Assembly: GCF_036850765.1 (NCBI RefSeq)
Contig: NC_089495.1
Span: 120,117,033 to 120,181,032 of the forward strand
DNA from: Saccopteryx bilineata
Taxonomy: Eukaryota > Chordata > Mammalia > Chiroptera > Emballonuridae
DNA: 64,000 nucleotides
Direction: 5' to 3'
The position numbers were made by a program, and so were the translations under genes. The notes beneath the pieces were generated by a model. The model was not told where the DNA came from. It made no database searches and saw only the letters and a program-made list of their open reading frames with translations. Shown here one piece after another: positions 55,596 to 64,000 of the stretch; position 1 is the first letter of the stretch; each line of letters begins with the position of its first letter.

Positions 55596-55966
55596 TCTCT
55601 GCTGCAATAAATGGTGAGGATCCATCTTCCTGCGTGGTCATGGGCCTTACATCAGGAGATCCAGAGGGTGGGCACAGAGCTTACATCACATTTCCAAGAG
55701 GCAGGCAGTGTAGGGAGCATTTGAGCCAGAGGCCAGGACAGGATTAAAAGCAGGTTTTAGCAAGGAAGGGGACCTGCATGTTTAAAATTTCTGCATGACA
55801 AAGGGTGCAAGTGTTGCAAGGCTACTTGGCCCTAGGGAAGAAGGAAGTGACTATGTATATGACTTCTGGCTCACAGAAGAATAGCTTAAGACCATGAATG
55901 GGTCACTGATGGCTGATGACAGGTGTCTTATTTTCTTATCCCTGAACTTTCGACCTTTTCTTATAC
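55596..55966. other. Non-coding spacer between LTR elements
   Basis: No feature recognised. Confidence 0.4.
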
Positions 55967-56973
55967 TGTGGGGCAGCCAAGTTAGGTTTGCTCCCTGGTG
56001 TACCAGCTACAAGCACTTCGCTTGATTAGTGTGTAAGCACCTGGCAGAGGCACGTGCGCATGGCCTGTATAAGGCTACGAGTGCTTGCACTTAGGAGAAG
56101 TGGGGGATTGTGGATGGTGGGTCGCCTGCCCGCTACTGTGAGGGGCCGTTTTGCTGTTTGTTTGCCTGAGAGGTGGTATTGGGCAGATAAAATGTATTAT
56201 GCTCACTTTGTTAAAGATGGAGGCCGTCGCCCAGGTGATATTAATGTGTGTTGAGAATCCTTGTAGCCTGGGGCTTGGTTTTGGGATTAACCCTTTTTGA
56301 TGTGGGGTGGTACAATCCAATCATGCCTCAGAGAAGTAACTTTGTATTAGAGACTTCCCTATTTTTTATATTGGATTAGAGGTTGTGAAGCTACACTATA
56401 AAATGAGGGTAGAACGAGAGCTTAGGCTCTTGGTTCCTGAGATTATCATTAGAAGAGAGAGCAGAGGAGAGCAGAGAAAGGCCACGTGGAGGAGGCCAGG
56501 AGAAGCAGCCAAGATGGTGGAGTGCTGAGTGAGATGCCAGTTTGTGTAGAGTTTGTATTTGGGATAAGGAAGGAGATGGGGAACAGAGGTGAATAAGGCT
56601 GGTGAGCTAGAAACCTTTGATTCTAGGAAACTCGGATAAGTCAGTGGCTTTGTGAGCACTGCATGTGACTGGGTTTTGGAGTCCAGTGTATATTTTTACT
56701 TGCCCGCCGGGTGCAAGCTAGAATTAAAGACTATGGCCCACCAGTTTTTGGCTCCGCTGTTTTTTTACCGACTGTCCGAATCCAATGCGAACCTGCATGT
56801 GAATGGCCACGATGGCGGCTCCTGGCTTTACAGGTGGTTTCCCCTGCCTGTGTGTTTGTCCTACATTGTGAGACTATTAAACGGAATGGCCCAACTCTTT
56901 CCGGCTCTGCAATTTTTCTACCGTCTGCCCAAATCCAATGTGGACCTGCCTGGCCTCGGCCACTGGCATTACA
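55967..56973 (+). mobile_element. Solo LTR (type B) split by a type A solo LTR
   Basis: 55967-56176 and 56838-56973 together match the type B LTR at 57923-58296, from TGTGGGGCAGCC to CACTGGCATTACA. Possible imperfect flanks are TATAC and TATGT. Confidence 0.75.
56177..56832 (+). mobile_element. Solo LTR (type A) nested in a type B LTR
   Basis: Starts TATTGGGCAGATAAAAT and ends CTGGCTTTACA. A perfect 5-bp duplication GGTGG lies at 56172-56176 and 56833-56837. It is shortened by deletions near 56220-56260 relative to the other two copies. Confidence 0.85.
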
Positions 56974-57304
56974 TATGTGCTATATAATAAACATGCTGCT
57001 TCTAGGCGGGCATCTCAGTCTCCATCAGAGCTCAGAGATCCACCTGGTCCCAGCTTTTTCCTGCGTTATGTCTCTGTGTCTTAATTCCTTGTCGCCTCCC
57101 CTCGGGTTCACTTCTCCCTATGCAGGTTGTGGCCAGGCAGCCCTTGTGCTCCCAGCCCCCCTCCCAAGGGACTGACACCTGCTTTCTGGGAATGTGGGCT
57201 CAGTTTCTGCTCCTCCAGTAATGAACGGCTCTGAGGGTTAGGGCAAAAGGAGGGTGTTCTGGGGCTGCATGACCAAATATGGCTCTGGTTTTCATAGTTA
57301 CAGC

Positions 57305-57690
57305 ATGGGGAAAGAGCTGTGTTAGGCTAGCTCTCTGGTTTCCCAGCTGCAAGCACTTCGTACGATTTGTGTGTGGCAAAAAGCCATAAATGTGTCTCTA
57401 TGAAAAGCTGTGGGTGCTTTCCCTCAGTGGCGATTCTCCCAGATCATTCTCCCGCCACTGCAAGGAGCAGTTCTGGTTCCCTAAGCCACCAGCACCACGA
57501 TGCGGGGTGGCGTTCCTGATCCCTTGCCCTACACTGTGAAAAGCAGTTTTTCCTCTGCATATTTGCTCGCCCATCTCTGTGAGCTTCTAATAAAAGGGTA
57601 ATGGCCAACGCTTTCCAGCTCCACAGTTCCTTTACCATCTGCCCAAATTCAATGAGAACCTGCCTGGCCTCAACCACCAGCATTACACAT
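57305..57690 (+). mobile_element. Solo LTR (type B)
   Basis: Matches the type B unit from GAGCTGTGTTAGGCTAGCTC to ACCACCAGCATTACA, with AATAAA at about 57589. Its 5' end has lost the TG start. A CATGG repeat at both ends may be the duplication. Confidence 0.7.
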
Positions 57691-57917
57691 GGTCTGGCTC
57701 TTTGACTAAGAAGTCAGGGCATTGGGCATCTCCAGATGGGACCTCTGAGCTGAGCTGCATGCTCTGCCCCTCACTGGGGTGAGTTGCCCCTCGGTTTCAG
57801 GCCCACTGGAGCCTTCCTTGGGTGCTCCCAGAGAGGGTGCATGCTCACCCTCACACAGAAATGGGACCCAAAGCAGGACTGGCTGGGTCTCCACCTATTG
57901 AGTTCCAGCTGCTGTTT
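57691..57917. other. Non-coding spacer
   Basis: Nothing recognised. Confidence 0.4.
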
Positions 57918-57922
57918 CCCCA

Positions 57923-58296
57923 TTGTGGGGGACACAGCTGTGTTAGGCTTGCTCACCAGTTTACCGGCTGCAAGCACTTTGCCTGATTAGTGTTTGAGCA
58001 CGTGGAAGGGCCACGTGTATATATTCTATGTAAGGGTGGAGGTGCTTTCCTTTGGGGGCAACTCTCCCAGATCTTTCTCGCCGTTGCGAGGTACAGTTTT
58101 CCTGCCCCCTTGCCCTTCACTTTGAAAAGCAGGTTTTCCTTTGTTCATTAGCTCTTTTCCTTTTTTGTTTATTTGTTCGCCTGTCCTTGCGAGCCTCCAA
58201 TAAACAGGAATGGCCCAACACTTTCCGGCTCTCAGTTCCTCTACTGTCTGCCCGGATTCAATGAGAACCTGCCTGACCTTGACCACTGGTATTATA
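57923..58296 (+). mobile_element. Solo LTR (type B), 374 bp
   Basis: Starts TGTGGGGGACACAGC and ends CCACTGGTATTATA. A 5-bp duplication CCCAT lies at 57918-57922 and 58297-58301. AATAAA at about 58199. Confidence 0.82.
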
Positions 58297-58301
58297 CCCA
58301 T

Positions 58302-58845
58302 GCCCCAAAGGGTAGGGTGAAGGGTGGGAAGGCCGCCTGGCATGGGAGGCCACTCAGACTGGGCCTTTCTTCCAGCCAGGGCCAAGCAAGTCCATTCAGA
58401 AACCACCAGTTCATTTTTTCTGTGGGTAAAACCTGCTTCAAACTCTGACGAAAGTACTCCCAAGAATAATTCACCCCTGTGTGTACACTGGCTCTCACAT
58501 GCAGCAGCCTCCAGGGGCTGCAGAGCCCTGAGGTCACCCGGGACCCTGTGCACAGAGCACCGGACTGTTCCTGGAAGGCTGCAGATCTCCTCAAAGGACC
58601 ACTGCACTCCTGCAGCTAAAGACCTGCTATAGGCATGCCCTCTTTTGCAGAGAGGCCTGGCCCGGGATCAAGAGCTCCTGGCTGCAATACAGACAGGGTA
58701 AGACAAGAGGATTCAGTGAGGCCACACGAGAGGAGCTGCACGGAGGGAGCAGCATTCGATGGAGCAGCTGCAGTGCACCATGCACACAAGCAGACCACTG
58801 TGCCTGGCTTTGGGGGTCTAACCTGAGGGCAAGAAAGAAGCAGAG
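58302..58845. other. Non-coding sequence
   Basis: Nothing recognised. Confidence 0.4.
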
Positions 58846-58847
58846 TA

Positions 58848-59122
58848 CAGGCAGTCCCCAAGTTATGAACAATATAGGTTCTGTAGCTTTGAAAATGTTT
58901 AAGTATTTATATGCACAGAAGGGTAAAAATAAAAACTATGTTTAAAAAAAAAAAACAACTATGTTAAGACCAACATCTAAGTTGCATTTAATAGGTAAAT
59001 GTGCCCTGGCCAGTTGACTCCATAGTAGAGTGTTGGCCTGGTGTGTGGATGTCCCAGGTTTGATTCCTGGCCAGGGCGCACAGAGGAAGCATCCATCTGC
59101 TTCTCCATCCCTCCCCCTTTTG

Positions 59123-59168
<46 letters not shown>

Positions 59169-59485
59169 CTCTCCTCCTGCAGCCATGGCTTGATTAGAGT
59201 GAGTTGGCCCCGGGAGCTGAGGACAGCTCCATAGCCTCCACCTCAGGTGCTAAAAAATTGCTCCAGCTGCAATGGAGCAAGGGTTCCAGGTGGGTAGACC
59301 ATCACAGCCTAGTGGGCTTGCCAGGTGGATCCTGGTCAGGGTGCATGCAGGAGTCTGTCTCTGCCTCCCCTCCTCTCACTGAATTAAAAAAAAATAGGTC
59401 AATGAACCTGTTCCAACTTATGTACAAATTCAACTTAAGAATAAACCTACAGATCCTACCTCACTCATAACCTGGGGACTGCCTG
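58848..59485. mobile_element. Tigger/pogo-like MITE interrupted by a SINE
   Basis: Ends are inverted repeats: CAGGCAGTCCCCAAGTTATG on the left and, read inward from the right, CAGGCAGTCCCCAGGTTATG. They are flanked by TA on both sides (58846-58847, 59486-59487), the target of Tc1/mariner/pogo transposases. About 235 bp remain without the SINE. Confidence 0.87.
59002..59392 (+). mobile_element. 390-bp class SINE with CT expansion
   Basis: Head GCCCTGGCCAGTTGACTCC, diverged A box, B box GGTTTGATTCC. A (CT)n run lies at 59127-59166. Near-identical 12-bp duplication AATAGGTAAATG / AATAGGTCAATG at 58990-59001 and 59393-59404. Confidence 0.88.
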
Positions 59486-59559
59486 TACTCAAAGATGATC
59501 TGCTAGAGCCAATGAGAATGCAGGCTGCAGGAAAATGTCCCCATTCAGGGGCAGTGACC

Positions 59560-60790
59560 ATGGGTTAGTGTGAGGATCGGAACACAGGATGTGTGTCTAC
59601 AAGTCAGGACACAGGGTGCATGTGACCAAGTATAAGCATCAGACAGAGAGCCTGTGTGACTACAAGTAAGTATGAGCATCAGGACAGAGCCCGTGCGACC
59701 ACGGGGGAACGTGAGCGTCAGGACAGAGCCCGTGCGACCACGGGGGCGCATGAGCGTCAGGTCAGAGCCCGTGCGACCACGGGGGCGCGTGAGCGTCAGG
59801 TCAGAGCCCGTGCGACCACGGGGGAGCGTGAGCGTCAGGACAGAGCCCGTGCGACCACGGGGGCGCGTGAGCGTCAGGTCAGAGCCCGTGCGACCACGGG
59901 GGAGTGTGAGCGTCAGGACAGAGCCCGTGCGACCACGGGGGCGCGTGAGCGTCAGGACAGAGCCCGTGCGACCACGGGGGCGCGTGAGCGTCAGGACAGA
60001 GCCCGTGCGACCACGGGGGCGCGTGAGCGTCAGGACAGAGCCCGTGCGACCACGGGGGAGCGTGAGCGTCAGGACAGAGCCCGTGCGACCACGGGGGAGC
60101 GTGAGCATCAGGACAAAGGGCCCATGCGAACATGGAAGAGTGTGAGCGTCAGGACTGAGGGCATGTGAACACGGGTGGGCATGAGCATATGCGCAGACAG
60201 TGCAGGTGACGAGTGAGCATGAACATCAGGCAGGACACAGGGTATGTGTGACCACAAGTAAGAATGTGCGTCAAGACAGAGGGCCTGGAAACAGGCCCGC
60301 CCCGCCCACGTGGGGCTCTGCCTCTAGGCGGTCCAAAGAGTCTTCCTGCAGAGCGCAGTGCGCTTTCCCCATGGCCTATTACGAGGAGCTGAACCAGTCG
60401 TACAAGAGGGGCTGAAGCATATTTGCGAGGGAAGTGTGTTCATCTACTGCCAAGTAGGAGAAAAACCTTATTGGAAGGATCCAAATAATGACTTCAGAAA
60501 AAACTTGAAAATAACTGCAGTGCCTACACTACTTAAATATGGAACACCTCAGAAACTAGTAGAATCCGAATGTCTTCAGGCCAACCTCGTAGAGATGTTG
60601 TTCTCTGAAGATTAAGATTTGATGATGAAAATTGTGTCTTGATTTCTTGATTTGCTCTAGTATAATAGAAATTCCATACTTGGCTTTGAATTCATGTTAA
60701 CCATAAATAAATAATGACAAGAAAAAAAAAAAAAGACAGAGGGCCTGTGTGACCTCAGGCACATATATGCATCATGAAGATTTGTACGTT
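59560..60790. repeat. 39-bp minisatellite with degenerate flanks
   Basis: Eleven consecutive 39-bp units run from 59673 to 60101, each starting TGAGCRTCAGG and containing CCCGTGCGACCACGGGGG. They are joined by degenerate units on both sides (59560-59672, 60102-60287, 60733-60790). The unit is GC- and CpG-rich. A TXNDC17 retrocopy is inserted in the right flank. Confidence 0.93.
60288..60732 (+). pseudogene. TXNDC17 processed pseudogene, lacking the active site
   Basis: Intronless, with 5' UTR, start region ATGGCCTATTACGAGGAG, 3' UTR, an AATAAATAA signal near 60703 and an A tail. A perfect 15-bp duplication AAGACAGAGGGCCTG lies at 60273-60287 and 60733-60747. The coding part jumps from about codon 6 to [15 protein letters not shown] and then is intact to LVEMLFSED. 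The missing segment includes the WCPDC thioredoxin active site and shifts the frame. The parent encodes the 14-kDa thioredoxin-related protein TRP14. Confidence 0.93.
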
Positions 60791-62380
60791 TTGAGTGATG
60801 AGTTACTGAGACAATGGAGCTTCTTAGGTAAACTAAGGTTTGGATCCAATAGATAACAAATATGTCTTGTTTGAGCTTAGTCGTCTGGATCCTGGAGAGG
60901 TGGGTGTTCTCAGACTACCTCTTACTGCACAGCCCCTGGCACACCCCTGTCAACACATATCCACATGCTCACTAGTGGATACAAGCTCCCCAGAAGAGGC
61001 TGTGGACTCTTTATACCAGCTGCACACATGAGTCTCCAGGACATCATGGAGGCTGCCTGCACTGCTGGAGCCCAGGCAGGAGGAAGTATGCTGACACACC
61101 TCACATAGCCCACTGTACACTTTCCCTTCCCAAGTTGTTCCTGCCTGGTATTAACCAGGTCAGGCATCTCCACATGTCCCAGCTTCCTTCAAATGAGCCC
61201 TGAGCTCAGGCCCCTCTTGTGTGGCCCAGAGCCTTTTCCTCCTGTTTTATTCTGCCAGCCTTTGCAGAGAGGTGTGATCCTGCACAGGTGGTTTCCTACA
61301 TAGCTGTGGGAAGGGCGCAGGTGTAGCAGAAAGGCAGGGCTTCCCTAAAGAGAGCAGGGTTCCCTACACTTTTATGGACAGGGCCCCATACCTGTCCAGC
61401 CCAGTCACCTGGAAGCCCTTAGTGGTAGTGGTGGTGGAGGGGCTGGTAACCTTTGTCACTTCCTTGTTTCAGTACAAGAGGCACTTGGTGGACACCCAGC
61501 AGGAGCAACTCCCCTGATGTCCCTATGCCTCGATTCTCATGGATGCCTACAGTAACAATGTGCTCCCCATGGGTCACAAAGCTGTGTAGATGCACAAATG
61601 GGAGGCGCTCTGATGAGTTATAGCAATTACATTACCTTTTAGGTGATGTCACCATGACAGTGTAGCTCCACCAGCTCAGAGAAGCATTCTACGCCAGAAC
61701 AGTCCAGAGGCCTCCAGGGCCCAAGCTGGGGGGGTTTCTGGGTAGTGGCCCTTCCTGGCCACTCTGTCCATGATGCAGCTGCACAAGACCACAGGGCTGG
61801 CTGAGGGGGAGGATTAGGCTCCCTTTGGCTTGGAACTGGGGAGCAGAAGCTGGCTCTGAGGTATGAGGTATTTATGTGGGGCAGGTGGGGGAATGTCCCA
61901 GTGGAAGAAAAAGTTCACGACTAAGACAGCAGGTGCAAGAGGCAGGATCCCTTCCTATGCCCCGAAGAATTTTGACAGGCCTGAGGAAGCCAGACTCAGC
62001 CTCAAAGTGCCCCCTAATGTCCCTGGCCTCCCCTCTCACTGTGCAAGCTGGTGGAGGGCTGCAATCACGGTCTGGGAACGCGGCTCCCCAGGCACACTTG
62101 CAGGGGTGGGGGCTCTGCATGTAGTGGGTGGGGTGCACTGGGCCCACTTATCTCAAGATAGAAAATGGAAAAAGCTGGTAACGTGCAGAGGAGCCTGCTC
62201 ATTTTTCACAGACATCTCTTAAACCCACAGAGAAATGAGTGTCCAGTTCCTCTCACACTGTGCTCACAGCGCCCAAGGCTACATCTGCATCCGCATCTGC
62301 AGTCACCCAGAGATGCGCCATTGTAGTCACAGACACACGCACACTACAGACAACAGACCAAAGGACCTTGGCACATGTCA
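60791..62380. other. Non-coding region upstream of the microprotein gene terminus
   Basis: No exon recognised. Ordinary G+C-moderate sequence. Confidence 0.4.
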
Positions 62381-62960
62381 CCACGCCCCCGAGTCTCTGT
62401 ACCACGCACTCGCAGCAGGAGGGGTGGCCTGCCGGTGGAGTCGGCTTGGGGCACGCGGGCCCCGGGCCGGTGCCGCTTAAATGGGGGTCACCCAGTTGGG
62501 AGCGAGCATACACCGCAGCGCGCACCGGAAGGAGAAGCACAGCGCGGAGGGTGCACGATGGTAGCGCCACTCACCCGGAGCTGCCATGGGCGGTCAGCGG
62601 AAGGCCAACAGGAAGACCAGCACGACGTTGATGAGGACCAAGAGCGCCAGCACCCCGAAGACCACCACACGCTGAGCGCCGGGGGGCAGGTTGCAGCGCA
62701 GCACAGCGCGCAGGGCGCTTCCAGGGGCCGCCTGGCGGTGCTGGGCCTGCGGGACCCTGGCCATAGCGCGCGGCCTCGGTTCTGCGCCTGGAGATCCCGC
62801 GGCGCAGGAGCCTGAGCAGGGACCGCAGCGCCCGGAGGGGGCGGAGCCAGCGTGCTACAGGGCTGGCTTCTTCTGCACAGCCCGCACGTCAGTCCGTGCC
62901 ACGGCTCCCAGCGGGAGCCTAGCACCCGGCGGCAGGGGCGCGGGGACTCAGGCGAAAGCA
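62380..62960 (-). promoter_or_regulatory. CpG island with first exon of a - strand transcript
   Basis: CpG-rich, with a GC box GGGGGCGGAGC at 62836-62846. It contains the small membrane-protein ORF and a GTGAGT donor on the - strand (complement of ACTCAC at about 62569-62574). Confidence 0.65.
62594..62764 (-). CDS. Small single-pass membrane protein, 56 aa (possibly SMIM39)
   Basis: ATG at 62764 (context GCGCTATGGCC, good at -3 and weaker at +4) to TGA at 62594-62596. The N-terminal part is basic and polar (MARVPQAQHRQAAPG...). Residues 33-55 (VVVFGVLALLVLINVVLVFLLAF) are a strong membrane span. It ends with a single Arg. The ORF lies in a CpG island, and a consensus donor follows the stop by about 20 bp, as in an authentic first exon. 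In human a small integral membrane protein gene, SMIM39, is annotated in this chromosomal region as I remember, so it is a likely orthologue. I cannot verify this by alignment. Too short for many gene finders. Confidence 0.65.
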   Translation of the reverse strand: MARVPQAQHRQAAPGSALRAVLRCNLPPGAQRVVVFGVLALLVLINVVLVFLLAFR

Positions 62961-63119
62961 GTGCTTTGACCTCGGCGATTCCGTGGCAGGGCTCAGGGAA
63001 CCAGCAAGACCAGGCTCAAGGACAGTGGCTCTGGGGTGCTTTGGCACCTTGCAGATACAGGCATACCTGACCCATGCGGATAGGCCATGGGTTCTGATTC
63101 CTAATAAACATCATGAAAT
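62961..63119. other. Non-coding sequence upstream of the CpG island
   Basis: Nothing recognised. Confidence 0.35.
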
Positions 63120-63262
63120 ATGCCTTTGGCCCCCACTCCACAGATGAGCAAATGCAGCTCTTAAAGGTCCAGGAACTTGCGCAGTCATAAATCACACAGG
63201 AATATAGGGGTCGTCGAGTCAGGACTTGAACTCTGGGCAGACTGAGGCTGTGCCACGCTGCG
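63120..63262 (-). mobile_element. MIR SINE relic, antisense
   Basis: CACAGATGAGCAAATGCAG, GGAACTTGCGCAGTCA, CACACAGGAATA and CAGGACTTGAACTCTGGGCAGACTG follow the complement of the MIR core. Confidence 0.65.
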
Positions 63263-63369
63263 GCATTCAGGAAGACCACAACTCAGGATCTCTTCTTACT
63301 GACCTTGCCCATCAGAGCGTCACTGTGACCTTGTAGGAAAGCTGCTGGCTTCTTCAGCTGCTAACCACT

Positions 63370-64000
63370 CCCACACTGTTTTATTAAGATATAACTGACA
63401 AATAAATTTGTATATATTTAAGGTGTATGAGTTGACGTTTTATATATGTGTATATTGTGAAATAATTACCACAATCAGGCTAATTAACATCCCATCACCT
63501 CACATAGTTACATTTTGTGTGTGTGGTGAGACACTTGAGATTTATCATCTTAACAAATTTCAAGTGTACAAGACCATATTGTTAATTATAGTCACCGTGC
63601 TGTACATCTCATCTCCAGAATTGATTCGCCCCACATACTAACTTTGCACTCTATGACCAACATTTCCCTGCTTCCTCCCTCCCTGACTCCCTGGCCGCCA
63701 CCATTCTACTCTGTTTGACTTTTAGATTCTACACACAACTGAGAACATACAGTACTTGTCTTTATGTGTGTGGTTTATTTTCCTTGGCATAGTGTTCTCT
63801 GGCTCCATCCATCTTGTAACAAAGTGCTGGATTTCTTTTTCTTTTTAGTCTGAACAATATTCCATCATGTATATATATATTCTTAACCCATTTATCTGTG
63901 AAAAACCATTATGTTGTTTCTATATCTTGGCTATTGTGAATAATGCTGCAATGAACATAGGAGCGCAGAAACCTCTTAGAAATTATGCTTTCATTGGGGG
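63370..64000 (-). mobile_element. L1 3' fragment, antisense, running off the window
   Basis: Typical antisense L1 phrases: TTAAGATATAACTGACAAATAAA, CCACAATCAGGCTAATTAACAT, GACCAACATTTCCCTGCTTCC and TTGTGAATAATGCTGCAATGAACAT. Continues beyond the right edge. Confidence 0.88.

Noticed and set aside
56652..57175. ORFs of 111 and 154 codons in the LTR cluster
   Set aside because: They cross LTR type A, its duplication and LTR type B, so they are accidental.
59673..60101. CRISPR-like array of regular repeats
   Set aside because: The units are contiguous 39-mers without unique spacers, in a vertebrate nuclear genome. It is a minisatellite.
59545..60168. Long overlapping ORFs (170 codons on +, 187 on -) of 13-residue repeats
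   Set aside because: They arise from a 39-bp minisatellite whose unit is a multiple of three. No start context, splice or conservation evidence supports a protein.

Overview
This is a piece of a mammalian nuclear genome, almost certainly from a bat. It holds spliced vertebrate genes, CpG-island promoters, intact L1 sequence, MIR relics, hAT-type DNA transposons and many copies of two tRNA-headed SINE families. One is about 390 bp with a head containing GGTTGGCTCAGTGGTAGAGC; the other has a head containing GGCGCAGTGGATAGAGC. These resemble SINEs I remember from bats, probably horseshoe-bat relatives. That placement is from memory and needs a repeat-library search. The two single-copy genes also fit: FAM168B and ARHGEF4 are convergent neighbours at human 2q21.1.

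Layout. 1-8850: an old antisense L1 is split by a degraded gammaretrovirus-like provirus (LTRs at 516-977 and 7892-8388). Two hAT elements sit side by side in its polymerase region, and one carries a SINE, giving four nested layers. 8850-12400: LTR, MaLR and MIR relics and a clean solo LTR. 12400-42575: FAM168B on the + strand, with a CpG-island first exon, five coding exons giving 195 codons, an intron in the 3' UTR and a long last exon. Its introns hold a hAT element with a U6 pseudogene, a nearly full-length antisense L1 with both ORFs open (20660-26330), a STAG1 retrocopy, a hAT-transposase relic and many SINEs. 42576-52087: the 3' half of ARHGEF4 on the - strand. Nine exons encode the SH3, DH and PH domains and the C-terminal tail, with all reading phases consistent. 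53051-58296: a cluster of LTR elements, including a compact 2.54 kb element with two LTRs, 5-bp target duplications and a single unusual ORF. 58848-60790: a Tigger-like element with a SINE, a 39-bp minisatellite and a TXNDC17 retrocopy inserted at its degenerate edge. 62380-62960: a CpG island with a 56-codon single-pass membrane microprotein gene on the - strand. 63120-64000: MIR and L1 relics.

The two main genes are unrelated in function. FAM168B is a small Pro/Tyr-rich membrane-associated neuronal protein. ARHGEF4 (ASEF) is a Rac/Cdc42 exchange factor controlled by its SH3 domain. They end tail to tail about 1.7 kb apart. The most unusual items are the compact LTR element with its membrane-anchor plus Glu-rich coiled-coil ORF, the open L1, a 110-bp tandem duplication across an ARHGEF4 splice acceptor, and a tiny L1 insertion 19 bp upstream of a FAM168B coding exon.
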